A stretch of 64,000 bases of DNA from Pseudomonas oryzicola (lineage in GTDB: Bacteria > Pseudomonadota > Gammaproteobacteria > Pseudomonadales > Pseudomonadaceae): contig NZ_JABWRZ020000002.1 in the NCBI RefSeq assembly GCF_014269185.2, positions 372,001-436,000 on the forward strand, read 5' to 3'. Under the pieces are notes generated by a model. That model was not told the DNA's origin. It worked only from the letters and a program-made list of their open reading frames with translations, and did no database searches. Position numbers and translations under genes: made by a program. Shown here piece by piece: positions 26,777 through 37,380 of the stretch (its first letter is position 1; each line of letters opens with the position of its first letter).

Positions 26777-29329
26777 GTGAAAAAGACGCTGTTCCAGTTG
26801 CACTGGTTGTTCGGCATCAGCGCCGGCCTGGTGCTGGCCTTGATGGGCATTACCGGGGCCTTGTATTCGTTTCAGGATGAACTGCTGCGTGCCTTCAATG
26901 CCGATGTCCTCAAGGTAGAAGTGCGCGCCGAAGGCGTGCTGCCGCCGGCCGAGCTGGTACGGCGGGTGGAAGCCCAGCAACACGACAAGGTGGCGATGCT
27001 GTGGGTGGACGTGCGCGACGGCAATGCCGCACGCATCTTCTTCAAGCCCCCACCAGGCGAACGCCGTGGCCCACTGCGCTATGCCGATCCCTACACCGGC
27101 GAGCTCAAGGGTGAAGCAGTCGGCCAAGGCTTCTTCAACCTCATGCTCAACCTGCACCGCTTCCTGGCCATGGGCGACACTGGCCGGCAGATTACCGGGG
27201 CCTGCACCCTGATGCTGGTGTTCTTCTGCTTGTCCGGCCTGTACCTGCGCTGGCCACGCAAGGCGCTGGACTGGCGCGCCTGGCTGACCTTCGACTGGGC
27301 CAAGACGGGCCGAGCGTTCAACTGGGACCTGCACGCCGTGGCCGGCACCTGGTGCCTGCTGTTCTACCTGCTGTTCGCCCTGACCGGGCTGTTCTGGTCC
27401 TACGACTGGTACCGCGAAGGCCTGAACCGGCTGCTGGCCGACGCGCCAACCACCGGCCAGCAGCAGAAACGCGGCGAAGGCCGTGGCCGCCACGGGCCGC
27501 AGCACATCGACAAGAACGCCCCGCCGCTGGTGGTCGACTATGACGCGATCTGGGCCAACCTCAAGGACGCCGCGGGCCCGGGCCTGGCCATGTACAACCT
27601 GCGCCTGCCACCGGTGGGCGGTCAACCGGCCAATCTGTTCTACTTGCTGGACAACGCCACGCACCCGCGCGCCTTCAACACCCTGGTGCTGGACCCGGCC
27701 AGCGGCCAGGTGAAATCTCATGACCGCTACGCCGACAAGTCGTTCAAGGCGCAACTGCTGCAGAGTGTCTACGCCTTGCATGTCGGCGAATACTTCGGCC
27801 TGCCGGGGCGTATCATCGTCACCCTCGCCAGCCTGAGCATGCCGCTGTTCTTCATCACCGGCTGGCTGCTGTACCTCGACCGCCGCCGCAAGAAGCGTCA
27901 GGTGCGTGCCGCACGGGGCAAGGTCGCCGACAGCCACGACAGCAACGACAGCTGGCTGATCGGTTTTGCCAGCCAGAGCGGCCTTGCCGAGCAGCTTGCC
28001 TGGCAAAGCGCCGGTCAGCTGCAGGCAGCCGGGCTGCCGGTACAAGTGCGCGCTTTGGCTGAGTTGGGTGAGAACGACCTGCGCCAGGCACGCCGCGCGC
28101 TGTTCGTGGTCAGCACCTTCGGCGACGGTGAAGCCCCCGACAGCGCCCGCGTGTTCGAGCGCAAGGTGCTTGGCCAGCCCTGGGTGCTAAACAACCTCAG
28201 CTATGCCCTGCTCGCCCTCGGCGACCGCCAGTACCCGCACTTCTGCGGCTTCGGCCGGCGCCTGCAAGCATGGCTGGCTGAGCGCGGTGCCAGCAGCGCA
28301 TTCAGCCCGGTGGAGGTGGACAACGCCGACCAGGCTGCCCTGCAGCAGTGGCAGCAGGAACTGGCGCAACTGACTGGTGCCCGGCCCGTGGCTGCCTGGC
28401 AGCCGCCGAGCTTCGGCAACTGGACACTGGTGCGCCGCGTACTGCTCAACCCGGGCAGTCAGGGCCAACCGGTGTACCTGCTCGGTCTGCAGCCGCAACA
28501 GCCCGCCAGCTGGGAAGCCGGCGACCTGGTGGAGATCCTGCCACTCAATGGCCAACCTCGGATCGACGCCTTCCTCGCTGGCATGGCGCTGGATGCCGGG
28601 GCCAAGGTGCAGGTGAACGGCCTGACTGAAACCCTCGCCCAGGCCTTGGCCGGTCGCCAGTTGCCAACCCGTCGCGAGCACCTGATCGGCTTGCAGCCAC
28701 AAGCGCTGGTCGATGCACTGGTGCCGATCGGCAGCCGCGAGTATTCGATCGCCTCGATCGCCAGCGACGGCGTGCTGGAACTGATCGTGCGCCAGGAACG
28801 CCGCGCCGATGGCCAGCTGGGCCTGGGCTCCGGCTGGCTGACCGAGTACCTGCCGCTGAACGGCACGCTGAGCCTGCGTATGCGGCGTAACAGCAGCTTC
28901 CACCTACCGGAAACGGCGGCACCGCTGGTGCTGATCGGTAACGGCACCGGCCTGGCCGGCCTGCGCAGCCTGATCCGCGCGCGGGTGAATGCAGGTGAGC
29001 AACGCAACTGGCTGCTGTTTGGCGAGCGCAACCGGGCGCACGACCTGTTGTGTGGCGAGGAACTGCAAGGCTGGCTGGCCAGCGGTGACCTGGCGCGCCT
29101 GGACCTGGCATTTTCGCGGGACCAGGCCGAGAAGGTGTATGTGCAGGATGTGTTGTTGCAACAGGCCGATGAGTTCAAGCGCTGGGTGCAGGACGGGGCC
29201 TGTGTGTATGTCTGCGGCAGCCTGCAAGGGATGGCAGCAGGTGTCGACGCGGCGCTCAACGACATCCTGGGCGAAGCCGTGGTGCAGCAGCTGATCGAGG
29301 ATGGGCGCTATCGGCGGGATGTGTACTGA
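26777..29329 (+). CDS. piuB: PepSY-flavodoxin-ferredoxin reductase fusion (PiuB-like ferric-siderophore reductase)
   Basis: An 850-residue fusion. Residues about 1-385 are a PepSY-type membrane region with helices near 8-32, 138-160, 190-212 and 350-372 and conserved histidines ([29 protein letters not shown]) that could bind heme. Residues about 397-540 are flavodoxin-like ([31 protein letters not shown]). The rest is a ferredoxin-NADP reductase type unit with the FAD motif REYSIASI, the NAD site [13 protein letters not shown], and [14 protein letters not shown]. Start GTG 26777 follows AAGGA by 9 bp. It would pass electrons from NADPH to ferric siderophores. Confidence 0.88.
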   Translation: MKKTLFQLHWLFGISAGLVLALMGITGALYSFQDELLRAFNADVLKVEVRAEGVLPPAELVRRVEAQQHDKVAMLWVDVRDGNAARIFFKPPPGERRGPLRYADPYTGELKGEAVGQGFFNLMLNLHRFLAMGDTGRQITGACTLMLVFFCLSGLYLRWPRKALDWRAWLTFDWAKTGRAFNWDLHAVAGTWCLLFYLLFALTGLFWSYDWYREGLNRLLADAPTTGQQQKRGEGRGRHGPQHIDKNAPPLVVDYDAIWANLKDAAGPGLAMYNLRLPPVGGQPANLFYLLDNATHPRAFNTLVLDPASGQVKSHDRYADKSFKAQLLQSVYALHVGEYFGLPGRIIVTLASLSMPLFFITGWLLYLDRRRKKRQVRAARGKVADSHDSNDSWLIGFASQSGLAEQLAWQSAGQLQAAGLPVQVRALAELGENDLRQARRALFVVSTFGDGEAPDSARVFERKVLGQPWVLNNLSYALLALGDRQYPHFCGFGRRLQAWLAERGASSAFSPVEVDNADQAALQQWQQELAQLTGARPVAAWQPPSFGNWTLVRRVLLNPGSQGQPVYLLGLQPQQPASWEAGDLVEILPLNGQPRIDAFLAGMALDAGAKVQVNGLTETLAQALAGRQLPTRREHLIGLQPQALVDALVPIGSREYSIASIASDGVLELIVRQERRADGQLGLGSGWLTEYLPLNGTLSLRMRRNSSFHLPETAAPLVLIGNGTGLAGLRSLIRARVNAGEQRNWLLFGERNRAHDLLCGEELQGWLASGDLARLDLAFSRDQAEKVYVQDVLLQQADEFKRWVQDGACVYVCGSLQGMAAGVDAALNDILGEAVVQQLIEDGRYRRDVY

Positions 29330-29356
29330 TACTGACCTGAGCTAGCACTGCAATCG

Positions 29357-29400
29357 CTGTAGGAGCGGCCCTTTCGCGACACAAGGCCGCGCCTACAGGG
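29357..29400. repeat. Variant REP element, single copy
   Basis: CTGTAGGAGCGGCCCTTTCGCGACACAAGGCCGCGCCTACAG carries the same core (CTTTCGCGACAC-AGGCCGC) as the inverted pair at 5371-5451, so it is a second REP class in this genome. It separates convergent genes. Confidence 0.8.
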
Positions 29401-29412
29401 GCCAGTGTCAGC

Positions 29413-30204
29413 TCAATGGAGTTCGAAGGTATCGGCATCCAGGTTGGCCGGGAACTTGGCCCGGTACGCCGCCAGTTCCGCCGCGCTCAATACGGCGGTG
29501 AACACCCCGTCCGCCTCCCCGGCACTGAGCAGGCTCTCGCCCTGGAAGTCCAGCACCTGGCTGTCGCCGGAGTAGGCGAAGCCCTTGCCATCGGTGCCCA
29601 CCCGATTCACCGCCGCCACATAGCACAGGTTCTCGATGCCCCGGGCTGGCAGCAGGCGGTTCCAGTGCTGGCGGCGCGCAGCCGGCCAGTTGGCGGTGTA
29701 CAGCAGCAGGTCGGTGTCCTGGGCATCGCGGCTCCACACCGGGAAGCGCAGGTCGTAGCAGATCAGCGGGCGAATCCGCCAGCCTTTGAGCTCGAACTGC
29801 ACCTGGCGCTCGCCCGGGGTGTAATGCTTGTGCTCACCGGCCATGCGGAACAGGTGGCGCTTGTCGTAGTGCAGGATCTCGCCATCCGGCCGCGCCCACA
29901 GCAGGCGGTTACGGTGGCTACCATCGGCGGCCTGGATGATCACACTACCGGTGACAACCGCGTTGCACTTCTTCGCCTGGGCCTTCAACCATTTGTAGGT
30001 CGGGCCATTCTCTGGCTCGCACAGGCTCTCCGACTGCATCGAAAAACCGGTGGTGAACATTTCCGGCAGAATCACCAGGTCCACCTCGCCAACCTGCTCC
30101 AGCAGCTCCTCGAAGTGCGCATAGTTGGCCTCGCGGTCGTGCCAGGCCAGAGTGGTTTGCACCAGGGCGAGTTTCAGGTTGGGCAGTGTGCTCAGATCGC
30201 GCAT
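29413..30204 (-). CDS. Omega-amidase (YafV/Nit2-type nitrilase-superfamily hydrolase)
   Basis: A 263-residue carbon-nitrogen hydrolase. The catalytic triad is visible: Glu in ILPEMFTTGF, Lys in YDKRHLF, and Cys in LICYDLRFP. These flanks match YafV and Nit2 omega-amidases, which hydrolyse alpha-ketoglutaramate and alpha-ketosuccinamate. The frame is open to 30252, but ATG 30204 begins the conserved protein. It overlaps the end of an upstream aminotransferase gene by 13 bp, the standard glutamine transaminase/omega-amidase coupling seen in methionine salvage. The product acts in the cytoplasm. Confidence 0.88.
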   Translation of the reverse strand: MRDLSTLPNLKLALVQTTLAWHDREANYAHFEELLEQVGEVDLVILPEMFTTGFSMQSESLCEPENGPTYKWLKAQAKKCNAVVTGSVIIQAADGSHRNRLLWARPDGEILHYDKRHLFRMAGEHKHYTPGERQVQFELKGWRIRPLICYDLRFPVWSRDAQDTDLLLYTANWPAARRQHWNRLLPARGIENLCYVAAVNRVGTDGKGFAYSGDSQVLDFQGESLLSAGEADGVFTAVLSAAELAAYRAKFPANLDADTFELH

Positions 30205-31340
30205 AGTCTTTCCGCTGCCTGACGCAGCGTCTCCTCTCGTTTGGCAAAGCACAGGCGGACCAGGCGTTGCTCGGGGATGGGCTGCTGGTAGAACACCGAC
30301 ACCGGGATGCTCGCCACACCGTGCTCACGGGTCAGCCACAGTGCCATGTCGACATCGTTCAGGTCCGGGCGGATCTGCGAATAGTCCACCAGCTGGAAAT
30401 AGGTTCCCGCCGTGCGGGTGAAACGAAACCGCGAGCCGTCCAGCAAACCGCAGAACAGGTCGCGCTTGGCCTGGTAGAAGGCCGGCAGTTCATCGATATG
30501 CTCGGGGTGCTCGGCCATGAAGTCGGCCAGGGCGCACTGCAGCGGCGTCACCCCGCAGAAGTTGACGTACTGGTGCACCTTGCGCAGCTCAGCGCTCAGC
30601 GCCGGCGGTGCGATCACATAGCCGGTCTTCCAGCCGGTAACGTGATAGGTCTTGCCGAACGAGCTGACCACGAAAGCGCGCGAGTACAGCTGCTCATGCG
30701 CCAGCACGCTGGCATGGCGCACCCCGTCATACACCAGATGTTCGTACACTTCATCGCTGATCAGGTAGATATCGCGGTCGGCGATCAGCTGCGCCAGCTG
30801 GTCCAGGTCTGCGCGGCTGATCAGCGCACCGCTGGGGTTGTGCGGCGAGTTGAGGATGACCATGCGCGTGCGCGGGCTGAGCGCATCGGCGAACTGCTGC
30901 CAGTCGATACGAAAGTCGCCATCGCTCAGTCGCACATGCACGCAACGGCCACCGGCCAATTCCACAGACGGTTCGTAGCTGTCGTAACACGGGTCGAAGA
31001 CGATCACCTCGTCGCCAGCATGGACCACCGCCTGGATGGCACAGAAAATCGCCTCGGTGGCACCGGGCGTGATAGTCACTTCCTGGTCGGCATCCACCTG
31101 TGCGCCGTATAGCCGCGCGACCTTGGCCGCCACCTGCTGGCGCAAGGCCGGCAGGCCGGTCATCGGTGAATACTGGTTATGCCCGGCAGCCACATGCCGG
31201 CCCACTGCATCGAGCAGCGCCTGCGGGCCATTGAAGTCGGGGAAGCCTTGCGACAGGTTGAGCGCGCCGGTCTGCGCGGCGAGCTGGGACATGCTGGTGA
31301 AGATGGTCGTGCCGACGTTCGGCAGTTTGCTGCGGATCAT
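30192..31340 (-). CDS. PLP-dependent aminotransferase (YbdL-like methionine/glutamine transaminase)
   Basis: A 382-residue fold-I aminotransferase. The PLP lysine is in SSFGKTYHVTGWKTG, the Asn and Asp/Tyr contacts are in NSPHNPSGA and ISDEVYEHLVYDG, and the C-terminal Arg is in RLCFAKREETL. The N-terminus (FTSMSQLAAQTGALNLSQGF, PDFNGPQ) matches the YbdL/methionine aminotransferase group. The adjoining omega-amidase gene supports a glutamine-linked transaminase, in which the amidase pulls the reaction forward. The start ATG follows AAAGAGGGC. Confidence 0.9.
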   Translation of the reverse strand: MIRSKLPNVGTTIFTSMSQLAAQTGALNLSQGFPDFNGPQALLDAVGRHVAAGHNQYSPMTGLPALRQQVAAKVARLYGAQVDADQEVTITPGATEAIFCAIQAVVHAGDEVIVFDPCYDSYEPSVELAGGRCVHVRLSDGDFRIDWQQFADALSPRTRMVILNSPHNPSGALISRADLDQLAQLIADRDIYLISDEVYEHLVYDGVRHASVLAHEQLYSRAFVVSSFGKTYHVTGWKTGYVIAPPALSAELRKVHQYVNFCGVTPLQCALADFMAEHPEHIDELPAFYQAKRDLFCGLLDGSRFRFTRTAGTYFQLVDYSQIRPDLNDVDMALWLTREHGVASIPVSVFYQQPIPEQRLVRLCFAKREETLRQAAERLCAI

Positions 31341-31448
31341 GAAGCCCTCTTTCCTGGGGTGTATCCGGCACGGGGTGGAGTCCGAGCATAGCGGATCGAG
31401 CGGTCAGGAAAAAGGTTGAAACAATAGGGAGATTTGCGCTGGATCAAA

Positions 31449-31540
31449 GGGCCTCTTCGCGGGTAAACCCGCTCCGCAGGTACTTCACAGAATTCGAAAA
31501 CTGTGGGGACCTGTGGGAGCGGGCAAGCCCGCGAAGAAGC
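31449..31540. repeat. REP pair (inverted)
   Basis: GGCCTCTTCGCGGGTAAACC..CGCTCCGCAGG at 31449-31480 faces CCTGTGGGAGCGGGCAAGCC..CGCGAAG at 31510-31536. It is the last REP in the window; none is visible after it. Confidence 0.88.
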
Positions 31541-31550
31541 TGACGCGGAA

Positions 31551-33014
31551 TCAGCGCTTGTCGCGGCGCTTCTTCTCGGCCTTCTTGTGGTGCGACATCA
31601 GGCGGCGTTTCTTGTTGACCTGACGATCGGTGAGGGTGTTCTTCTTGCCCTCATACGGGTTCTCACCGCCTTTGTATTCGATGCGGATCGGCGTACCGAC
31701 CAGTTTCAGCACACGGCGGTAGGTGTTTTCCAGGTACCGCGAGTACGACTTCGGAATCTTGTCGGTCTGGTTACCGTGGATCACGATCAGCGGCGGGTTG
31801 GCACCACCGAGGTGGGCATAGCGCAGCTTGATGCGGCGGCCATTGACCAGCGGCGGCTGGTGCTCCCTCACGGCATCTTCGAGGATCTGCGTCAGGCGGC
31901 TGGTCGGCCAACGGGTCACTGCCGACTTGAACGCAGCCTGCACCGACTTGTACAGGTGGCCTACACCAGTGCCGTGCAGGGCGGAGATGAAGTGAATGTC
32001 GGCGAAGTCGACGAAGAACAGCCGGCGCTCCAGCTCGGTCTTCACGTAGTCGCGTTCGCCCGGCTCCATGCCATCCCACTTGTTCAGGGCGATGACAATG
32101 GCGCGGCCGGCTTCCAGGGCGAAGCCCAGCAGGTTGAGGTCATGGTCCACCACGCCTTCACGGGCGTCCATGACGAAGATCACCACGTTGGCGTCCTTGA
32201 TCGCCTGCAGCGTCTTCACCACCGAGAACTTCTCGACTTCCTCGTGGATCTTGCCGCGCTTGCGCACGCCGGCGGTATCGATGAAGGTGTACTTCTCGTC
32301 ATCGCGCTCGAACGGAATGTAGATGCTATCGCGGGTGGTGCCCGGTTGGTCGTACACCACCACGCGCTCTTCGCCGAGCATGCGGTTGACCAAGGTCGAT
32401 TTGCCGACGTTGGGGCGGCCGATGATGGCGATCTTGATGCCATCCTTCTCGCTCGGACCCGGGATGCGCACCGCTTCTTCACCTTCGGCGACTTCGGCAT
32501 CCAGCGCTTCCTCGACCTGGTCGCGCGGCAGGTGGCCGAGCACGGCCTCCATCAACGCATTGATGCCACGGCCCTGGGAGCCCGCCACCGGAATGGCATT
32601 GCCCATGCCCAGCGGCGAGAATTCGGCGCGGGCGACGTCGGCATCGATGTTGTCGATCTTGTTGGCAACCAGGATCGCTTCCTTGTTCCGCTTGCGCAGG
32701 TGCTCGGCGATCATCTGGTCAGCGGCGGTCATGCCGGCACGGGCATCGACCAGGAACAGCACATAGTCGGCTTCTTCGATGGCCATGAGCGACTGCTCGG
32801 CCATTTTCTCGTCCATGCCCACTTCGTCACCGGTGATACCACCGGTGTCGATCAGGATGAAGGAACGACCCTGCCAGGTGGCATCACCGTACTGGCGGTC
32901 ACGGGTCAGGCCGGACAGATCACCGACGATGGCATCGCGGGTCTTGGTCAGGCGGTTGAACATGGTGGATTTGCCGACGTTCGGGCGGCCCACCAGGGCG
33001 ATTACGGGAACCAT
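31551..33014 (-). CDS. der: Ribosome-assembly GTPase Der (EngA)
   Basis: A 487-residue protein with two tandem GTPase domains, the mark of Der, needed for 50S subunit assembly. The first G1 is GRPNVGKS (about 9-16), with DTGG and NKID motifs; the second G1 is again [13 protein letters not shown] (about 200), with DTAGVRKRG and NKWDGME. A KH-like basic C-terminal domain ends in a lysine/arginine-rich tail. ATG 33014 is the family start; an in-frame start 12 bases upstream is unlikely. It is the last gene of the leftward block. Confidence 0.97.
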   Translation of the reverse strand: MVPVIALVGRPNVGKSTMFNRLTKTRDAIVGDLSGLTRDRQYGDATWQGRSFILIDTGGITGDEVGMDEKMAEQSLMAIEEADYVLFLVDARAGMTAADQMIAEHLRKRNKEAILVANKIDNIDADVARAEFSPLGMGNAIPVAGSQGRGINALMEAVLGHLPRDQVEEALDAEVAEGEEAVRIPGPSEKDGIKIAIIGRPNVGKSTLVNRMLGEERVVVYDQPGTTRDSIYIPFERDDEKYTFIDTAGVRKRGKIHEEVEKFSVVKTLQAIKDANVVIFVMDAREGVVDHDLNLLGFALEAGRAIVIALNKWDGMEPGERDYVKTELERRLFFVDFADIHFISALHGTGVGHLYKSVQAAFKSAVTRWPTSRLTQILEDAVREHQPPLVNGRRIKLRYAHLGGANPPLIVIHGNQTDKIPKSYSRYLENTYRRVLKLVGTPIRIEYKGGENPYEGKKNTLTDRQVNKKRRLMSHHKKAEKKRRDKR

Positions 33015-33046
33015 TCGGCTCTCCACTCTTGAATTCTTGAAAATGC

Positions 33047-33072
33047 AAAGGCCGCTGCAAGGCAGCGGCCGG
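33047..33072 (-). terminator. Hairpin between bamB and der
   Basis: GCCGCTGC-CTT-GCAGCGGC (minus strand) is followed by CTTTGCATTTTC. It could partly terminate transcription after bamB. Confidence 0.5.
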
Positions 33073-33131
33073 AGTTCGGGCGGCGTGTCCAGCGCCGCGG
33101 CTTGAAACCCGCCAAGGCTTCAAGCATAGCT

Positions 33132-34274
33132 TCAGCGGATGGTCAGTGCCTCGAGCTTGCCGCTGTTGCCGAAGACGTAGATGGTGTCGCCGACCACAAG
33201 TGGGCGGGCACGCAAGCCATCGCTGTCGATACGCTCACGGCCGACGAAGCGGCCATCGACCTGGCTCAGCAGGTGCAGGTACCCCTCGAAGTCGCCCACC
33301 GCCACGTAGCTGGAGAACACTTCCGGCGCGGTCAGCTGGCGACGCGCCATGGTGTCGTTGCTCCACAACGCGCTGGAAGAGCGTTCATCGACGCTTTCGA
33401 CAGTGCCCGAAGCTTCGCTGACGTAGACGTTGCCAAAGCCCTGGGCGACACCCACGTAGCTGGAGGCATCACGCTGCCACAGCACCCGGCCGCTTTCCAG
33501 GTCCAGGCCCGCGACGCGGCCCTGGTAGGTGCTGACGTACAGGGTACCACCCGACAGCAGCAGGCCGCCGTCGATGTCGACCACGCGGTCCAGCTCGGAA
33601 CGGCCTTGCGGAATCGCCACACGGCTTTCCCACACCGGTACACCGTTGTTGATGTCCACCGCCACCACCTTGCCGGTGGACAGGCCGGCGACGGCCAGGC
33701 GGTTGGTGACGATCGGCGCGCCGGTGCCACGCAGGGTCAGCACGGCCGGGCTGTTCTCGTAGATCCAGCGGCGGTCACCGGTAGCGGCATCCAGGCCGAT
33801 CAGGCGATCGTCCTGGGTCTGCACCACCACCACATCACCGTTGTTGGCAGGCGGGGCCAGCACTTCGCTGGTCACGCGGGAACGCCAGCGCTCCTCGCCA
33901 GTGCTGGAGTCCAGGGCAATCACCTCACCCTTGAGGGTACCCAGCATGACCAGGCCGTAACCGACGCCGACAGCACCGGAAACCGGCAGCTCGAGGTCTT
34001 TCTTCCACACCACGTCGCCAGTGATGCGGTCAAGGGCGAAGACTTCACCGTTGACGTCGGAGGCGTAGATGCGGTCGTTTTCGATTGCCGGCACCAGGGT
34101 GTTGTAGGTTTCGCCCTGGCCGTCACCGATCGAACGGCTCCACTGCTTCTTCAGCACCACTTCCTCGGTGAACTTGGTCAGCTCGGCCGGGGGCAGTTCC
34201 TTCTTGCTGTTGCTGCTGCAACCCGCGGCCAGTACGGCCAGGGTCAGCACTGCTGCATGTTTCCAACCGATCAC
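33132..34274 (-). CDS. bamB: Outer-membrane assembly lipoprotein BamB
   Basis: A 380-residue lipoprotein of the BAM complex, which inserts beta-barrel proteins into the outer membrane. The lipobox is LAAGCSS with the modified Cys at about 19. The body is an eight-bladed propeller of PQQ-like repeats (for example AIENDRIYASDVNGEVFALD and LDSSTGEERWRSRV). The start is GTG at 34274, immediately after the yfgM stop codon, consistent with coupling. Gene order yfgM-bamB-der is conserved in gammaproteobacteria. Confidence 0.95.
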   Translation of the reverse strand: MIGWKHAAVLTLAVLAAGCSSNSKKELPPAELTKFTEEVVLKKQWSRSIGDGQGETYNTLVPAIENDRIYASDVNGEVFALDRITGDVVWKKDLELPVSGAVGVGYGLVMLGTLKGEVIALDSSTGEERWRSRVTSEVLAPPANNGDVVVVQTQDDRLIGLDAATGDRRWIYENSPAVLTLRGTGAPIVTNRLAVAGLSTGKVVAVDINNGVPVWESRVAIPQGRSELDRVVDIDGGLLLSGGTLYVSTYQGRVAGLDLESGRVLWQRDASSYVGVAQGFGNVYVSEASGTVESVDERSSSALWSNDTMARRQLTAPEVFSSYVAVGDFEGYLHLLSQVDGRFVGRERIDSDGLRARPLVVGDTIYVFGNSGKLEALTIR

Positions 34275-34913
34275 TTACGCGTCCCCTCTGGCCAAGTCAT
34301 CCAGCTTCAATTGCAGGCCACCGACCGCCGCCTCATCGGACAACGCAGCCTTGGCTTTCTCGTAAGCACTGTGCGCGTCATCGGCACGACCCAGTTGCAC
34401 CAGCAGGTCACCCTTCAATTCTTCACGGCTGGCCAGGAAGGCCTTGTCGGCGTCACCGTCGAGCAGCTTGAGGGCGTCCTCGGCCTTGTTCTGGGCAGCC
34501 AGTACGCGAGCCAGGCGCTGGCGTGCAATTTCGCCCAGGGTGGCATCGGCCGGCTTGTCCAGCACGCTTTTCAGCTCGGCAGCGGCGTCGTCGAGCTTGC
34601 CGCTCTCGACCGCGACCTTGGCCACGAACAGGCTGCCGTACTGGGCGTAGGCGGTACCGCCGAACTCGCTCTTGAGCTTGCCGGCCAGTTCCGCGACCTT
34701 GGTCGCGTCAGGCTGGCCGGTGGGCGTCAGGCTGGTTTCCAGCAAGGCCTGGTACAGCTGCGAGGCACCTTGCGACTGATTGTTCTGGTACTTGTGCCAG
34801 GTATTCCAGCCCAACACCACCACGCCAGCCAGCAGGGCACCGGTCAGCAGCGGCTTGCCGTTGCGGTTCCACCAGTCCTTGACCCCTGCCAGTTCATCAT
34901 CGGTACTCGACAC
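34275..34913 (-). CDS. YfgM/ancillary SecYEG translocon subunit family protein
   Basis: A 212-residue inner-membrane protein with a single N-terminal span at about 22-40 (PLLTGALLAGVVVLGWNTW) and a periplasmic tetratricopeptide-like domain rich in Ala and Leu (residues about 60-205). This is the YfgM family, which associates with the SecYEG translocon and periplasmic chaperones in E. coli. It lies between hisS and bamB, the conserved position. The stop abuts the bamB GTG. Confidence 0.92.
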   Translation of the reverse strand: MSSTDDELAGVKDWWNRNGKPLLTGALLAGVVVLGWNTWHKYQNNQSQGASQLYQALLETSLTPTGQPDATKVAELAGKLKSEFGGTAYAQYGSLFVAKVAVESGKLDDAAAELKSVLDKPADATLGEIARQRLARVLAAQNKAEDALKLLDGDADKAFLASREELKGDLLVQLGRADDAHSAYEKAKAALSDEAAVGGLQLKLDDLARGDA

Positions 34914-34952
34914 CCCAATACTCCTTTTCGCCTATTCGCTTGTTGAACCGCG

Positions 34953-36242
34953 TTACGCCTGCGCGATCGCGGTTTCCAGGTGCTCAGCCAGAGCATCCCA
35001 GGCAATGTTCTGTTGTTCGCCCTGACCACGCAGGGGCTTGAAGCCGATCTCTTGCTTGGCCAGTTCGTCATCACCGAGGATCAGCGCGAACAGCGCGCCG
35101 CTCTTGTCGGCTTTCTTGAACTGGCTCTTGAAGCTGCCGCCACCGGCGTTGACGGCCAGGCGCAGGCCCGGCAGGCGGTCGCGCAGGCCTTCGGACAAGC
35201 GCAGCCCAGCCAGTTCGGCCGGTTCGCCGAAGGCGCACAGGTAGACGTCGATCTGCCGGCTGATGGACTCAGGCACCTTGCCCAGGGTCTCCAGCAGCAG
35301 GATCAGGCGCTCGATGCCCATGGCGAAACCGACACCCGGGGTCGGCTTGCCGCCCATCTGCTCGACCAGGCCGTCGTAGCGGCCACCGGCGCAGACCGTG
35401 CCCTGGGCGCCGAGCTTGTCGGTAACCCACTCGAACACGGTCTTGCTGTAGTAGTCCAGGCCACGCACCAGCTTGGTGTTGATCACGAACGGGATACCCG
35501 CAGCATCCAGGCGGGCCTTGAGGCCCTCGAAGTGCACGCGCGACTCTTCGTCCAGGTAGTCTTCCAGCTTCGGTGCGTCGACCAGCACCGCCTGGGTGTT
35601 CTGGTCCTTGCTGTCGAGGATGCGCAGCGGGTTGCTCTTCAGCCGGCGCTGGCTGTCTTCATCCAGCTGCTCCAGGCGTGCCGAGAGGAACTCGACCAAC
35701 GCGTCCCGGTAGCGCGCACGGGCTTCGCTGGTGCCAAGGCTGTTGAGCTCCAGCTTGACCGCGTCCTGGATGCCCAGCAGGCCCCACAGGCGCCAGGTCA
35801 GCATGATCAGCTCGGCGTCGATGTCCGGGCCGTCCAGGTTGAACACTTCCACGCCAATCTGGTGGAACTGGCGGTAGCGGCCTTTCTGCGGACGCTCGTG
35901 GCGGAACATCTGGCCGATGTACCACAGTTTCTGTACCTGGCCGTTGCCGGTGATGCCATGCTCGAGCACGGCGCGCACGCAGGCGGCAGTGCCCTCCGGG
36001 CGCAGGGTCAGCGAATCGCCGTTGCGGTCTTCGAAGGTGTACATCTCTTTTTCGACGATGTCGGTCACTTCACCGATAGAGCGCTTGAACAGCTCGGTGA
36101 ACTCGACGATCGGCGTGCGGATCTGGCTGTACCCGTAGGTATCCAGCAGGCCGGCCACGGTGCCTTCGAAGTAGCGCCACAGCGGCGACTGATCAGGCAG
36201 GATGTCGTTCATGCCACGGATGGCTTGCAGCGATTTGCTCAC
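34953..36242 (-). CDS. hisS: Histidyl-tRNA synthetase
   Basis: A 429-residue class II aminoacyl-tRNA synthetase. Motif 2 is in [20 protein letters not shown], the histidine-specific HisA motif is [16 protein letters not shown], with AGGRYDGL after it, and motif 3 is [18 protein letters not shown]-terminal anticodon-binding domain follows. Translation starts at GTG 36242 ([16 protein letters not shown]). It lies 25 bp after ispG, in the same operon. Confidence 0.96.
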   Translation of the reverse strand: MSKSLQAIRGMNDILPDQSPLWRYFEGTVAGLLDTYGYSQIRTPIVEFTELFKRSIGEVTDIVEKEMYTFEDRNGDSLTLRPEGTAACVRAVLEHGITGNGQVQKLWYIGQMFRHERPQKGRYRQFHQIGVEVFNLDGPDIDAELIMLTWRLWGLLGIQDAVKLELNSLGTSEARARYRDALVEFLSARLEQLDEDSQRRLKSNPLRILDSKDQNTQAVLVDAPKLEDYLDEESRVHFEGLKARLDAAGIPFVINTKLVRGLDYYSKTVFEWVTDKLGAQGTVCAGGRYDGLVEQMGGKPTPGVGFAMGIERLILLLETLGKVPESISRQIDVYLCAFGEPAELAGLRLSEGLRDRLPGLRLAVNAGGGSFKSQFKKADKSGALFALILGDDELAKQEIGFKPLRGQGEQQNIAWDALAEHLETAIAQA

Positions 36243-36267
36243 GAAAAGTCCTTACGAATTCTGTGTG

Positions 36268-37377
36268 TCAGCCACGGACGATCAGCGCCGCGTCGGCTTC
36301 GGCCTTTTCGGCCGCTTTCTGGCGGATGAGCTTTTCCAGCTCGTCGACCAGGTTGTCGTTGGTCAGCTTCTGCGCCGGCTTGCCGTCGATGTAGACCAGG
36401 TTCGGCGTGCCGCCGGTCAGCCCCACATGGGACTCCTTGGCTTCGCCCGGGCCGTTGACCACGCAACCGATCACCGCCACGTCCAGCGGCACCAGCAGGT
36501 CTTCCAGGCGCCCTTCCAGCTCGTTCATGGTCTTGACCACATCGAAGTTCTGCCGCGAGCAGCTCGGGCAGGCGATGAAGTTGATGCCACGCGAGCGCAG
36601 GTGCAGCGACTTGAGAATGTCGTAGCCGACCTTCACTTCTTCGACCGGGTCGGCCGCCAGCGAGATACGGATGGTATCGCCAATGCCTTCGGCCAGCAGC
36701 ATACCGAGGCCGACAGCGGATTTCACCGTCCCGGAGCGCAGGCCACCGGCTTCGGTGATGCCCAGGTGCAGCGGCTGCACGATCTGCTTGGCCAGCAGAC
36801 GGTAGGCTTCGACGGCCATGAACACGTCGGAAGCCTTGACGCTGACCTTGAAGTCCTGGAAGTCCAGGCGGTCGAGGTGCTCGACGTGGCGCAGCGCCGA
36901 CTCGACCAGCGCAGCCGGGGTCGGTTCGCCATACTTCTTCTGCAGGTCCTTCTCCAGGGAGCCGGCGTTGACGCCGATACGGATCGGGATACCACGGTCG
37001 CGGGCCGCATCGACCACCGCGCGCACACGGTCTTCACGGCCGATGTTGCCCGGGTTGATACGCAGGCAGTCGACGCCCAGTTCGGCTACGCGCAGGGCGA
37101 TCTTGTAGTCGAAGTGAATGTCGGCAACCAGCGGCACGCTGACCTGCTGCTTGATGCGGCCGAACGCCTCGGCGGCGTCCATGTCCGGCACCGAGACCCG
37201 CACGATGTCCACGCCGGCATCCACCAGGCGCTGGATCTGCGCCACGGTGGCGGCGACATCGTTGGTGTCGGTATTGGTCATGCTCTGCACCGCGATGGGC
37301 GCATCACCACCCACAGGCACATTGCCGACCCATATTTTGCGGGATTCGCGACGTTTGATCGGAGATTCGCCGTGCAT
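36268..37377 (-). CDS. ispG: 4-hydroxy-3-methylbut-2-enyl diphosphate synthase (flavodoxin)
   Basis: A 369-residue iron-sulfur enzyme of the non-mevalonate isoprenoid pathway. The TIM-barrel start [20 protein letters not shown] and INPGNIG are conserved. The [4Fe-4S] cysteines are in [10 protein letters not shown] and [11 protein letters not shown] near the C-terminus. It lies 3 bp after rodZ and 25 bp before hisS. It needs the Fe-S assembly system encoded upstream in the same leftward block. Confidence 0.96.
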   Translation of the reverse strand: MHGESPIKRRESRKIWVGNVPVGGDAPIAVQSMTNTDTNDVAATVAQIQRLVDAGVDIVRVSVPDMDAAEAFGRIKQQVSVPLVADIHFDYKIALRVAELGVDCLRINPGNIGREDRVRAVVDAARDRGIPIRIGVNAGSLEKDLQKKYGEPTPAALVESALRHVEHLDRLDFQDFKVSVKASDVFMAVEAYRLLAKQIVQPLHLGITEAGGLRSGTVKSAVGLGMLLAEGIGDTIRISLAADPVEEVKVGYDILKSLHLRSRGINFIACPSCSRQNFDVVKTMNELEGRLEDLLVPLDVAVIGCVVNGPGEAKESHVGLTGGTPNLVYIDGKPAQKLTNDNLVDELEKLIRQKAAEKAEADAALIVRG

Positions 37378-37380
37378 GAC

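Noticed and set aside
31503..33032. A 509-codon frame on the + strand opposite der
   Set aside because: It is antisense to der along its whole length and begins in REP DNA; no ribosome-binding site or family similarity.
33102..34946. A 614-codon + strand frame opposite bamB and yfgM
   Set aside because: It spans two conserved leftward genes and their junction; a composition artefact.
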